Below, one piece after another: positions 9,231 through 19,090 of a stretch of 64,000 nt of DNA. Below the pieces are notes generated by a model, which was not told the DNA's origin, searched no databases, and worked only from the letters and a program-made list of their open reading frames with translations. The position numbers were made by a program, and so were the translations under genes. The stretch comes from Ceratodon purpureus. Lineage: Eukaryota; Streptophyta; Bryopsida; Pseudoditrichales; Ditrichaceae. The stretch's first letter is position 1. Each line of letters begins with the position of its first letter. The stretch covers positions 16,368,183-16,432,182 of the forward strand of contig CM026426.1 of NCBI GenBank assembly GCA_014871385.1. The letters run 5' to 3'.

Positions 9231-12200
9231 ATGCAGCAGGACCTGCTACGCCAGGAGGCCATGCGTCTATGGCAGGAGGCCCAGAGACTGGAGGACCAGA
9301 AGAAAAAGGAGGAAGAGAGACAAGAAGCAACCCGCCAGTCTACCATGTACAGGTGGCAAGAGGTGTTGAGGGAGGAAAGTCAGAGATTACAGGCCCAGCA
9401 GAAGGACATGTGGCCAGGATATGAACAGTGTGAGGTACCAGGTGGAAGATCTGGTCCAGGAAAATCAGCAGAAGTGATGGGGGTACCAGTACCAGCAACT
9501 GCTATACCCCAGGGACCAGCAGAGAGCCATTTCCATCACCAGACAAGACCAGCAGGTCCATCGGGAGGAGGAGGAGCATCAACAACCTATGTGGACCACC
9601 TGACTGGTGATCTATACCAGCCAGAGGCACCACAGTTAGTGTACTGGCCAGGTGGGGGAGCAGAGGGGGGAGCAGGAGCCACCAATCCAGGGACAGGATT
9701 CCGAAGACCAGCAGAGGCAGTTGGAGGAACATCATATGGGCCCAGTCCACCAGTGGGGGGTGGAGTACCAGTGGCAACAGCAGCCAGCAGTTATCCAGAC
9801 CGGCCGGTACCACCAGTTTACCCACCAGTTGGAAGGCCAGGTATACCACTAGTATACCCACCAGATGGAAGGCCAGGTATAGGACCAGTGTTCCTACCAG
9901 TTGGAGGACCAGTGTACCCACCAGTAGGAGGACCAGTCTACCCACCAGTTGGAGGACCAGCCTACCCACCAGCTACAGGACCAGTCTACCCACCAGTCGG
10001 AGGACCAGTATACCCACCAACTACAGGACCAGGCTACCCACCAGCTACAGGACCAGGCTACCCACCAGCTACAGGATCAGGCTACCCACCAGCTATAGGA
10101 CCCGGCTATCCACCAGCTACAGGACCAGTATACCCAGCAGTTGGAGGACCAGTCGGACTACCAGCATCGGGACCAGTAAGTATGGCACATCGGAAGCCAC
10201 TGCCATACTCCAAGTACAAGGAAGGTACAAATCCTGATGCTCATATTCGTCAGTTTGAGCGTACTTTGTGGCACAATGGGGAAACTGATGAGCAGGTTAT
10301 CATTAACCTGATGGGTACCACCTTACTGGATAAGGTCGGGGCCTGGTATGAGAATTTTCTGGAGAGTCACCTTTACTGCTCATGGGAAGAAGTCAAGGCA
10401 GCCTTCAGGAGAAGATATAGGGACCAGACAACTGATGAAGCAGTTTACAGGGAGCTGAAGTCTTTCAAGCAGGCAGATAGGGAGAAGGTGCAGGATTACT
10501 ATGACAGGTTTATGACCCTGATCAAGTGTCTGCAGTCAGACCCTGGAGAAGGATTTCGGATTACTAATTTCAGGGCAGGTTTAGTGGAGTACATCAAGAT
10601 TACGACCAGTGTAGCACCAGTCAAGACTCTGACAGAGTTGGTGGATGCTGCTCTGAGGTGTGAAGAAAACTGCACTGATTCAAGTGGCAAGCCAACCAAG
10701 ATTGAAGTCAAGAAAGTGGAGACCACCAGTAAGCCAACGACTGTGACCAGGAAGGAACTAGGTCAGGATGCTCCTAGGCGAATCTGTGGCACATGCAAGA
10801 AACTGGGCCATGAAGATCGAGACTGCTGGTACAACCCAGCAAACGAGAGGGGACCAGGTGTTGAGAAAGATGGAGATGTACCAGTAGGAGTGAATGTGGT
10901 GTCTGCTCAGAATCCTGCTGTAGTCTACACTCCTCGATACCAGAGGTCACCAAACACCAGAGCAGGTAATGGCCAGCAGGGAAGTTATGGTGACAAGCCA
11001 GAATGTTGTTTTTTGTGTGGTGGATCAGGGCACAGGAGCTGGAACTGCCCCCTGAAGGCCCAGTGGGACCAGTTCCGAGCACAAGGGGACCAGTTTCGGG
11101 CACAAGGGGACCAGTTTCGAGCAGAAGGGGACCAGGCAATGAAGAAGCAGGACCACCATGTGACGAATGTGGAAATTGAATGGCTGGATGAGCCACAGGA
11201 CCCAGTGGACGTGGCCAGTATGACCAGGGCCCAAAGGAAGAAGGCAGGATTACCTCCGATTGAAGACCAGTCCAAGGAACCAGAACCAAGGAAGGTCCAG
11301 ACCAAGGAAGATGAACGGCTCAGGGATTCTACGCTAGAAGCTTTGAAAGAGATTCAGCTCAAGGAGGAGCAGGAGGCCAGAGCAGCAGAGCAGACCAAGA
11401 CTGTTCACTCACCTGAAGCTCAAGAGACGGCTGAAGCAGAGATACAAGACAGTGAGTGGGCAGGATTTCCAGATTCTGACGTCTTCAATTACAGCTTAAA
11501 GACTGCTCAACAGGGACCAGGAGTACTTGCAGGGACCAGTACAAGGGAAGACCAGGAGCAGTATTATGCAAACCTGGTGGGTAGGAGGATATTGGCCAGT
11601 CCAGTCACTGTGCCTTTGGGTCAGCTACTACAGCTAGCTCCAAACCTGACTGAGATTGTCAAGGCTCATGTATTTCCGGAGTTAAGGGCCAGTAAGGATT
11701 CAGGTCAAGGAGAAACGGCTGGGGTGGAGCAAATGACCAGAACAGCAGGTCAACCATGTCTGATACCCAGCTTGGCAGTAGATGTTGACACGGAATTACC
11801 TATGTTAGCTGTGCAGATTGGCAACGGGACCCTGGACAAGGTATTGCTGGACAGTGGATCTGGTGTCAATCTCATTACTGAAGAGGAGCAGAAGCGTTTA
11901 GGACTGAAGGACCCACAACCTGCTCCCTACAAATTGAGGATGGCAGACCAGACAGTGGTGGAACCGGTAGGGATAATCAGAAATGTTAAGGTATACATCC
12001 ATAGCATTCCTTATCTGATTACACTGACTGTCATCAAGAATAAGGAAGTGAATGAGGAGTATAGCATGCTGTTAGGTCGTCCTTGGTTGATCGATGCAAA
12101 AGTCAATCATGACTGGGGTAGAAATCTGGTCACAATTCGAGGCAACGGGACAGTCAAGACAGTTTCAGTGAGCCAGAAGAAGGGGTCTGGACCAGATTTA

Positions 12201-13376
12201 CCTGAGGTACTGGTCTGCTACAACCTTACTGAAGGACTCATAGATGAAGAGGAGGAACGTTGGCTGGACACCAAGCAGGATGTACTGGTTGTTGAGACAG
12301 TAGCACTGCCCCAAAAATATGGAGACCAGGAGCCGGTGGCAGGAGCAGAAAGGGCCTATCTGGACCAGTTTCTGACAACCATACCAGAGTACTCGACCAA
12401 GGGACTGGTCGAACAGCAAAAGGGGGATAGTGGGCAAGTAGGCCAGGAAGGGACCAGTTTGGGTGACCAAGCAGGCCAGGAAGGGACCAGTTCGGGTGAC
12501 CAAGCAGGACAGGAAGGGACCAGTTCGGGTGACCATGACAGCACCAGCACCAGAGGGGACCAGCAGAACAAGACAAGAGGGGACCAGGGAGAAGACCAAG
12601 ACCAGCAGAACAAGACAAGAGAGGACCATGGAGAAGACCAAGACCAGCAGAACAAGACAAGTGGGGACCAGGGAGAAGACCAAGACCAACAGAACAAGAG
12701 AAGAGAGGACCAGGGAGAAGACCAAGACAAGCAGAACAAGACAAGAGAGGACCTGGAGGCAGACCAAGACAGTGCAGGCCTTAAGGACCAGGACCAAGAC
12801 CAGGACAACAATTTTTTCAAGGATCAGGAAGCAGACCAAGATGAGCGGAGCAGGAATAGACAGGACCAGGACAGCAAAAATGAAGAAGGACAGAACAAAG
12901 ATCAGAAGCAGCAGAATAGGTGGGAAGAGGGCCAGAGTTCAGAAAAAAGATATGAGGGCGAAATAGAGGAAAAAATAATAGAAAAAAGAGAAAAAAAAGA
13001 TGAAGTAATCAAAAAAGAAGCAGGAGAGAAAGAAAGGAAGCAGCTAGCAGTATTGTGCGGGGTAGAGGGAATCAGCCCTCTAAAACATGAACAAGATATA
13101 GGACAGCAGGAGGAGCTCTGTGAGCCAAGAGGAGGAGGTTGCCAAGGTTACAGTAGGAGCAGTTGCCAAGGCAGAGAACAGCAAGAGCTTGGAGACCAGG
13201 AGCAAGAGCATGAAGACCAGAAGAAAGAGGTTGGAGACCAAGAAGATGAGGCAGCAGCCAAGATAGAGGACCAGAAGAACGGGAGTCTGAAGAAGGACCA
13301 GCAGGACACCATTCCAAATGACCAGGAAAAGAGAGTGGATAGGTTGGACCAGGAAAACAGGGACCAGCCAAGATAG
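9231..13376 (+). CDS. LTR element Gag-aspartic protease with GDQ-rich tail
   Basis: This frame of about 1381 codons has several parts in order: a Gln/Glu-rich helical region; a proline repeat at about residues 185-315 built of YPPVGGP/YPPATGP units; a retrotransposon Gag domain at about 317-460 (MAHRKPLPYSKYKEG, then EEVKAAFRRRYRDQ); zinc knuckles near 518 (CGTCKKLGHEDRDC) and 590 (CCFLCGGSGHRSWNC); a retropepsin near 865-965 with LLDSGSGVNLI and MLLGRPWL; and a long charged tail of GDQ/EDQ repeats. No polymerase follows. The heptamer GGACCAG is read as GP(V/A), DQ and TS in different parts of the same frame, which points to selection on DNA rather than on peptide. Treated as a fossil; no functional claim is made. 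Confidence 0.88.
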   Translation: MQQDLLRQEAMRLWQEAQRLEDQKKKEEERQEATRQSTMYRWQEVLREESQRLQAQQKDMWPGYEQCEVPGGRSGPGKSAEVMGVPVPATAIPQGPAESHFHHQTRPAGPSGGGGASTTYVDHLTGDLYQPEAPQLVYWPGGGAEGGAGATNPGTGFRRPAEAVGGTSYGPSPPVGGGVPVATAASSYPDRPVPPVYPPVGRPGIPLVYPPDGRPGIGPVFLPVGGPVYPPVGGPVYPPVGGPAYPPATGPVYPPVGGPVYPPTTGPGYPPATGPGYPPATGSGYPPAIGPGYPPATGPVYPAVGGPVGLPASGPVSMAHRKPLPYSKYKEGTNPDAHIRQFERTLWHNGETDEQVIINLMGTTLLDKVGAWYENFLESHLYCSWEEVKAAFRRRYRDQTTDEAVYRELKSFKQADREKVQDYYDRFMTLIKCLQSDPGEGFRITNFRAGLVEYIKITTSVAPVKTLTELVDAALRCEENCTDSSGKPTKIEVKKVETTSKPTTVTRKELGQDAPRRICGTCKKLGHEDRDCWYNPANERGPGVEKDGDVPVGVNVVSAQNPAVVYTPRYQRSPNTRAGNGQQGSYGDKPECCFLCGGSGHRSWNCPLKAQWDQFRAQGDQFRAQGDQFRAEGDQAMKKQDHHVTNVEIEWLDEPQDPVDVASMTRAQRKKAGLPPIEDQSKEPEPRKVQTKEDERLRDSTLEALKEIQLKEEQEARAAEQTKTVHSPEAQETAEAEIQDSEWAGFPDSDVFNYSLKTAQQGPGVLAGTSTREDQEQYYANLVGRRILASPVTVPLGQLLQLAPNLTEIVKAHVFPELRASKDSGQGETAGVEQMTRTAGQPCLIPSLAVDVDTELPMLAVQIGNGTLDKVLLDSGSGVNLITEEEQKRLGLKDPQPAPYKLRMADQTVVEPVGIIRNVKVYIHSIPYLITLTVIKNKEVNEEYSMLLGRPWLIDAKVNHDWGRNLVTIRGNGTVKTVSVSQKKGSGPDLPEVLVCYNLTEGLIDEEEERWLDTKQDVLVVETVALPQKYGDQEPVAGAERAYLDQFLTTIPEYSTKGLVEQQKGDSGQVGQEGTSLGDQAGQEGTSSGDQAGQEGTSSGDHDSTSTRGDQQNKTRGDQGEDQDQQNKTREDHGEDQDQQNKTSGDQGEDQDQQNKRREDQGEDQDKQNKTREDLEADQDSAGLKDQDQDQDNNFFKDQEADQDERSRNRQDQDSKNEEGQNKDQKQQNRWEEGQSSEKRYEGEIEEKIIEKREKKDEVIKKEAGEKERKQLAVLCGVEGISPLKHEQDIGQQEELCEPRGGGCQGYSRSSCQGREQQELGDQEQEHEDQKKEVGDQEDEAAAKIEDQKNGSLKKDQQDTIPNDQEKRVDRLDQENRDQPR

Positions 13377-13724
13377 ACCAAAGATGGAGGAGGTGAGAAA
13401 AATAAAAAAGAGAAAAATGAAGGAACAGACCAAGAGAAATGGGACCAGCAAGAGGTAGAACAAGAGCAGCAAAGATCCAAAGACCAGGCTAGGATGCCAC
13501 AGGAATCTAGAAGAGGACATCAAGGGAGGAGGATGCGGGGCCAGGTGAGCAGTCCAGTACTGATCTCCAATAGTCCAGAGTTGGTGTTAGTATCGACATC
13601 CACCGGGGAGCGGTCAGTTTCAGAGGGCCAGCACCAGGACTAGTACCAGGACCAGCCCTAGGAGCAGCCTCAGGAGCAGCACGAAGGCCAGGATGTGGGG
13701 GACCAGGTACAGGAGTAGGATCCC

Positions 13725-14588
13725 ATGGACCACCAGGAGGAGCTAGTTGTGGATTTTTCCACAGGCTCGGTAGGGACCAGGATTCGGCTAGGACCAGTAG
13801 TGATGGGGGACCAGGAGGATGTCACCAAGGAGGTGGACCAGTTGGTCCAGCAGTTGCAGGTGGCATTGGCCCAAGCATCTCGGGTGCAGATGTTACAGGG
13901 GCAGGAGGACAGGTCTGGACCGACTTACCAAGTGTTGTTGACCACCAGACAGGCCCAGGAGGAGCAGATTCGGCAGTTGACTGACCAGCTGCAGCAGGCT
14001 CAGCACCAGCTGGTAGTACTCCAGGAGGACCAGGACAGGGAGAGGCGGATTTGGGTGGATCAGGGGGTCCAGGCAGAGGCAGTCAGGGCCCGGAGATTGG
14101 ATTTGGAGGCCAAAACCAGTGCCAGGTTCACGGACTTTGATCGGCTGGCCAGGGAGAACCAGCAGCTCAGGCAGAGGGTGGAGTTGGCTGAGGCCAGTTC
14201 TACTCAGGCTTCTAGAGGGTTGACCAGGCATCTACTGTCTACCTCCAAGAAGCAGGTACTGGACCAGATTCAGGCCTACTCAGAGGACCAGGCCAGGTAT
14301 TCCAGGTATTTGATGAGGTTTACTGAGGCTTACCCATCTTTTGTGTACTGGTCTGAGGATGACCAGGATGAGGGGGACCAGGATATGCCGGATGGGGGGC
14401 AGTCTGTGGATGATGAGGGGGCTTCCAGCAGTGGCCTGGGGACCACTTCGGGTATTGGATCTCAGTCAGGTGATGGACCAGCAGGTACCGCTCCTGCTGT
14501 ACCACCAGTACCAGCACCACCAGGACCAGAGGCAGCACCAGAGGGACCAGCATCAGCAGCAGGAGGGGCGGCACCAGTTAGTGGCTAG
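13725..14588 (+). CDS. LTR element 3' coiled-coil frame
   Basis: A frame of about 287 codons lies between the Gag-protease frame and the 3' LTR, where pol would normally sit. It is largely a heptad coiled coil (VDQLVQQLQVALAQA; DQLQQAQHQLVVLQEDQD; ENQQLRQRVELAEA), followed by STSKKQVLDQIQAYSEDQAR and an acidic then Pro/Ala-rich tail. No enzymatic motif is visible. The coiled-coil frame at the left edge of the window occupies a similar 3' position in another element. GGACCAG units remain frequent. Confidence 0.6.
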   Translation: MDHQEELVVDFSTGSVGTRIRLGPVVMGDQEDVTKEVDQLVQQLQVALAQASRVQMLQGQEDRSGPTYQVLLTTRQAQEEQIRQLTDQLQQAQHQLVVLQEDQDRERRIWVDQGVQAEAVRARRLDLEAKTSARFTDFDRLARENQQLRQRVELAEASSTQASRGLTRHLLSTSKKQVLDQIQAYSEDQARYSRYLMRFTEAYPSFVYWSEDDQDEGDQDMPDGGQSVDDEGASSSGLGTTSGIGSQSGDGPAGTAPAVPPVPAPPGPEAAPEGPASAAGGAAPVSG

Positions 14589-14714
14589 ACAGTAGATGTA
14601 GGCCAGATTATTGGTAGGATTAGTTGGACTTTCGTTTTTGATTTTTTTGATACCTTAGTTATTTTGGTTAACCCCATAAAACTTAAAACCGAGCATCTGA
14701 GGGCAGATGCAGAC

Positions 14715-14728
14715 TAAAAGGGGGATAA
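14715..14728 (+). promoter_or_regulatory. Polypurine tract of the LTR element
   Basis: The run CTAAAAGGGGGATAA directly precedes the TG of the 3' LTR, where a plus-strand primer is expected. This supports the 14729 boundary. Confidence 0.75.
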
Positions 14729-15526
14729 TGTTAACTGGGGATTTAAGGTAATAGAATAGAGGGGCAGTAAAACTGTAGGGGAGCAGTAAAACTGCTGTTA
14801 CTGGGGGGGGGCAGTAAACTGTTAAGTTACTGTCCTGCCCTCTAGTAACTCTGTTGGATGAAAACTGCCTGTTTTGGATGAAAACTGTCAGATGGATGAA
14901 AACTGTCAAATGGATGAAATCTGGTGGTTGGATGAAATCTGGTGGTCGGATGAAAACTGTTGGCAGTTAGGGTTTTGGGGGTGGCGGCTAGGGTTTTGGA
15001 TGGGGTTGTGGGAGAGGGGGCTGCGAAGCTCATTCTCTCTCTCTCCCTCTCAGTTCAGAGCTCTCAGATGGTAGTTTGTGTGTAGGACATGTTGTAGGAC
15101 TGTATGAGGATGTTGTTAGAGCAGTTTTCAGGACCCTGGGGGGTCCAGATAGTGATATCAGTAGGGGGCAGAATCATGTACGGATTTTATAGTGAGTAAA
15201 GGGAAGGAATTGACTACATTGGGTGTAAATGTCTGAAATTGCAGTTATGAGTGCTTGAGGGACCAGGTTAGTGGATTCACCTGGTGGGTCCAGTAGATCT
15301 GGTGTTTAAATGAGTGGGTATTGTAGATCAGACCAAGGAGAGTAGAAAAATGTATCAGATCTAGGAAAATACTATCAGGATTTGAGTAGATCTAAATTGG
15401 CAGTTTCAGATCTAGGACTCGGATTTTGGACAGTTTCAGGGCAGTTTCAGGGCAGTTTCAGGGGGCACTACAGAATTTTTCGCAGGATTTCATTTTTGAA
15501 GGAGTAAGAAAAATATTCCTTTCACA
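14729..15526 (+). repeat. 3' LTR (798 bp)
   Basis: Matches the 5' LTR from TGTTAACTGG to CTTTCACA, with a handful of substitutions. It carries one extra GGATGAAATCTGGTGG-type unit near 14928 and lacks a short segment near the end that the 5' copy has. It is followed directly by the target duplication CTTAT. Confidence 0.95.
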
Positions 15527-15531
15527 CTTAT

Positions 15532-15735
15532 CCCGTGATTCCTCAGGGGTTCAGGAAGGGGAGTAGTCCTCCGGGAAGGGCAAACGGAAGGCTGCTTCGA
15601 AGAAGACTTCCCTCAAGAAGGGCACATCTGGGGAACAGCTCATGTGTCTCAAGAATGTGGACGCTGCAGAGGACGTTCTGTCACCTCCGCGGGCATCCAA
15701 ACAAGAGCCTAGGTCGAAGAAGCACAAAGGTGGAG
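15532..15735 (+). CDS. Element A lysine-rich exon after the LTR insertion
   Basis: Element A resumes here. The frame GKGKRKAASKKTSLKKG... ends in PRSKKHKGGG at a 5' splice site (GGAG|gtcagt) near 15735. It is basic and low in complexity, like the KGKGKGSGAE linker of element B (about 49.2 kb). Its splice phase fits the acceptor of the HAD exon at 15976, so the linker and the first HAD domain probably belong to one transcript. The intron between them (15736-15975) contains a palindrome at 15908-15924. Confidence 0.5.
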
Positions 15736-15975
15736 GTCAGTATATCAGGCGGTGGCCCAATCCATCTTTTAAATGCCTGCATTGATAATTTAGTGTAGTG
15801 ATCGAGCGCTAGGATTGTGTTAGATGTTTGTACTGCCAAATATGAATAGATTTTCGGTAAATGCCAAGTTGTACGCTCTCCCTTTTTCCAAATAATGTTG
15901 CTTGCAAGTCGGCTGTCCGCCGACCGTCGTCCTAACCGCCACGTTTGTCTTCTGCTTCGTTTTCTGTCACTCCAG

Positions 15976-16745
15976 AGTCCGCGGACAAGGAAGTCCATGG
16001 AAAACTTCGCGAAGACAGACCCAGTGCAGTTCTGGAGCAGGGACCTCCACCTCTGAATTCACTTCACATAGCCCCGAAACAGGCTGGTATTCAGGTATAC
16101 GATCCAGTGCTGAAGTACTTTCTGGTTCTGGATATTAACGGCCTGCTATTAGTCCAGACGAAGCAGGGCACTAGGTGGAATACTAAACTTAGACCGGGTT
16201 TAGAGAAGTTCCTAGAGTTCTGCCTGGACAATTTCGAGGTGGTCTTCTGGAGCTGCGTTCAGGAAAAGAGGTTCGAGATTCTGTGGACAGTGTTGCAGCA
16301 GCGCTGTCCTCGTCTAGATGTCGAAGTGCGCTACAAGTTCGACCAGAGTTTCTGCGAGACTTGCGTACATAAGGCTGGTAGGGAGTTTTATTTGAAGAGA
16401 CTCCAGACCCTCTTCGACCTCGATGACGGGCTGAAGGGGACGGGGGCGTCTTCAATTAACACTCTCTTGGTTGATGATTCCCCTTATAAGAATGTCGCAA
16501 ACACTCCTTGGAACGCTGTGCACCCTACACCATATACCTTTGATTTGAAGGAGTCGGAAAATAAGAGGAATTATCTGGTTGGAGAATTGATTCCTTGGCT
16601 TACCAGTTTGAAAGAATCTAAACTCCCCGTGCCCGAGTACTGCCAGAAACACTCTGAATTCGGTCAGCGTCGTCTGTTTCCGGGGGATGAAGCTTATAGT
16701 CTCTTCTCTCCACACATTGATTGCCCTAAACGAAAGAGAACATAG
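15976..16745 (+). CDS. Element A FCP/SCP-like HAD domain 1
   Basis: The acceptor TCACTCCAG opens this exon. It carries the three landmarks of the FCP1/SCP (NLI-interacting factor) phosphatase family: motif I YFLVLDINGLL, motif II VVFWSCVQEKR, and motif III TLLVDDSPYKNVANTPWNAV. Family members normally have DxDGT/E; the second aspartate is Asn here, so catalysis is doubtful. The frame ends CPKRKRT, a basic nuclear-signal-like tail. Homologues in this window lie at 17.1, 18.4, 49.9 and 51.0 kb. The role in the element is unknown; a pseudo-phosphatase or binding function is the most economical reading. Confidence 0.75.
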
Positions 16746-17116
16746 GAGAAGTAGAAACTGTTTTAGAGAACATGCACATAATTAAGTCGGATGCCCGCCG
16801 ATGGGATCTTCATGTATTTAGACTTATACAGTAAATAAAGTTTTCCTCCTTTTAACTATATAAGAACGGAACTCAGTGTCGAGACTGTATATTCTGTCGT
16901 GGGTGTCTTATTGTATCTTCTATTGTCCGCCTGAGTATGTACAAATTGTAAACACGTAATTGACCGCCGCTGTTTACTTGGAATTTGTCATTCACTGTTC
17001 AGGAGTCACTGGCGGAGGACGACGGAGTTGAAGTGCACCAGGGACCTTCCCTTTTTAGTACGCTCTTAGAGCAGTACCCAACATCTCCTGATGGTGATGC
17101 TCACAAAGAAGTCTAG

Positions 17117-18103
17117 TCTCCGGGAGCGGAAGCCGAGAACGACAGTGATGGGGAGGACGAGTACGACTATCCAGTCGGCGGGCCGCCGACGCTGTCTCCT
17201 GCACATAGCTCCGGCCGGTGTGCTATGGCTTCCACCTCGTTCGTCGAGAACAACGTTGCGATCCCGCGCACCGGTTCCCCGCGCGATGATTCCGTCAGTG
17301 TCAGCACTGATATTATTGCGCGCAATATTGAGGTACCTCTCCAACGATACTACCTTGTCCTTGACATTAAGGGATTGCTCATCGCGGAGCACCACGGGTA
17401 TATCGGTGATGACCAGAAGACAAAAATTTATATCCGGGCTAGACCAGGACTTCTTTCATTTCTAGAGTTCTGCAGGGCGAATTTTGAGGTAGTCTTTTGG
17501 TCCACGGTTTCTGAAAAGAATCTCGATCGTCACTACTAGAAGCTGTTAGCCATTCATCCTTTGCTCAGGAGCAATTACAGACGCCTTCCGGGATACTGGT
17601 GTGATATCTCGACAAGAAATAATTCTATTGAAAAACTGGAGTACTTGTTGAAGCGTCTGGATAGACTTTTCTGCGACACTAGGCTACTGGCTCGATCAGG
17701 CGCCAGTGTCCAGAATATCGTACTGGTAGACGACCGGCCTTATAGGAATGTACTTAATCATCCATTTAGCGCTGTCCATCCTAATTCTTTCTTCGGGGAA
17801 TCTGCAGAGTGCAAAGAACCTCAATCCACCCCCAATTCCTATTTAACTAGGGTAGTTACACCATTCCTTGCAGGACTTAAGCAGTCCGGATTGGATGTCC
17901 AGGAGTATTGTAAGAAGAATTCTAGCGTGGAGAAGCCACGTCTTTTTCCAGAATCTCGCGAATACCAGAAGTATAGGGAGGTTATTCCTTCTCATGCATG
18001 CGGGTTTGACGTCCTGGGTAATCCTGGATCTTGGTTTGTGAATTTACCTTGTCCTCCAGAGGCCCCTGTTAGTTCCATCGTCGGCGGGCAGCCGACTGAT
18101 TAG
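17117..18103 (+). pseudogene. Element A FCP/SCP-like HAD domain 2, interrupted
   Basis: An acidic leader (ENDSDGEDEYDYP) is followed by the in-frame palindrome at 17174 (VGGPPT). The HAD landmarks are YYLVLDIKGLL (second Asp replaced by Lys), VVFWSTVSEKN and NIVLVDDRPYRNVLNHPFSA. One in-frame stop splits the domain, so this copy is probably dead. The frame ends with a second in-frame palindrome (18080-18096) read as VGGQPT just before the stop. It is most similar to HAD domain 1 in layout, and element B lacks this third HAD copy. Confidence 0.65.
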
Positions 18104-18412
18104 AGCCTATACCAGTGGCGCCACTTGTTTTAAAAATCACATATGATACTCTACACTCTTTAGTTAAATACGCTAAGACTGTTCCCTTTCTGAACTTCCC
18201 TGCACCACACATTTGTTTCTAGTGCTGCAGTTTGGTACTTCTTTTTGTAGATCCATGCATGACATTTCCCTTGCTGCACATTTACCTTTGAGGTTTCTTC
18301 AATGCATCGTTTTGTCGGCGGGTCGCTGACGACTTTGAATATAGTCCATTTCTTTTATATACTTCCTCCTATTCCTTGATTTCCTTCACTGATTGCATTT
18401 CATATTCTTCAG

Positions 18413-19090
18413 GATTCCTCGTTTTATTTCAAATGCCTTCACGGTCCACCCCATCATGTCAAGAAATGTATTGTCCTAGGCGTCTATGGCCTTCTCTGCT
18501 ATGTGGATCCCAGGATCGAGGCTTTGCCATGGGATACGCATCGGAATGTAGTGAAGCGCCCAGATTTGAAGAAGCTTTTTGACATGCTTTTCTTGCATTT
18601 CCATGTTGGTCTGTGGTCGAAGATGCCCTTGGGAGAACTGAAGCCTTTACTCACACATATTCTGCCGGCCGGTGTAATGGAGAGGCTGTCCTTCGTGTAT
18701 AGCAGAAGTGACCTTATCGACCGGGAGAATTTCCCCTGGAGTTATAAGACGTTAGGTCAAGTTTGCTCCAAGGTACAGTCTCGTAACGTCTGCAAACTAG
18801 ATCAAGTGCTATTTGTGGATGTTGACCCGAGGTCATTGAGGAAGACACCAAACTGTATGTGCTACATTCCTTGGCCTTTTCAGGGTCATCTAAATTTTCC
18901 GAACGATGACGGCGTTATACCTAACATTGCTACAGATATCCTTCCTCTGGTTTATCCCTTGCACAAGTACGGATCTGTACCGGAGTATATGGCGCAGGCG
19001 TGGAGGCCGGGGCAAGTGCACTGGGTAATTGAAGCTGCGAGAAAGTTTGGACGTGCACGAGTGGACTGGACTGAAGTTTGCTGGAACTGA
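18413..19090 (+). CDS. Element A FCP/SCP-like HAD domain 3, motif I lost
   Basis: The exon follows the acceptor ATTCTTCAG and reads CIVLGVYGLLCYVD at motif I, where the nucleophilic aspartate is replaced by Gly. VGLWSKMPLGELK occupies motif II and VLFVDVDPRSLRKT motif III. The fold pattern is retained but not the nucleophile, so it cannot be a conventional HAD phosphatase. Its counterpart in element B (51018-51620) has the same loss (IVLSVNGVLC) and similar surrounding sequence (CYF/YIPxPWxGxxxxPN). The loss therefore predates the split of the two families. Confidence 0.65.
   Translation, partial: DSSFYFKCLHGPPHHVKKCIVLGVYGLLCYVDPRIEALPWDTHRNVVKRPDLKKLFDMLFLHFHVGLWSKMPLGELKPLLTHILPAGVMERLSFVYSRSDLIDRENFPWSYKTLGQVCSKVQSRNVCKLDQVLFVDVDPRSLRKTPNCMCYIPWPFQGHLNFPNDDGVIPNIATDILPLVYPLHKYGSVPEYMAQAWRPGQVHWVIEAARKFGRARVDWTEVCWN

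Larger units (their letters stand above)
6221..15526 (+). mobile_element. Ty3/gypsy-like Gag-protease-only LTR retroelement
   Basis: A complete LTR element of 9306 bp is inserted in an exon of element A. It is bounded by two near-identical LTRs (TGTTAACT at the start, TTTCACA at the end) and a 5-bp target duplication, CTTAT, at 6216-6220 and 15527-15531. A primer-binding-like TTGGCGACCATG follows the 5' LTR, and a polypurine run precedes the 3' LTR. Inside are frames for a Gag with two zinc knuckles and an aspartic protease. I see no reverse transcriptase, RNase H or integrase, so it would depend on another element. The LTRs differ by about half a dozen substitutions and two small indels, which suggests recent insertion. 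The ends are whole; the interior reading frame appears broken in about two places. Confidence 0.93.
6221..15526. repeat. Dispersed GGACCAG motif of the LTR element
   Basis: GGACCAG, its core GACCAG, and the complement CTGGTCC recur dozens of times between about 7.1 and 14.6 kb, with fewer copies in the LTRs. The density is highest in the repeat-bearing ends of the Gag frame (9.8-10.2 and 12.4-13.4 kb). Copies fall in all three phases of the coding frame and in the leader. The motif is not enriched in element A on either side. By-eye count only. Confidence 0.8.

Noticed and set aside
9502-9969. Long minus-strand frames opposite the Gag region (also 12198-12839 and 13080-13523)
   Set aside because: They are Leu/Val/Ser/Trp low-complexity shadows of the proline and GDQ repeats on the plus strand.
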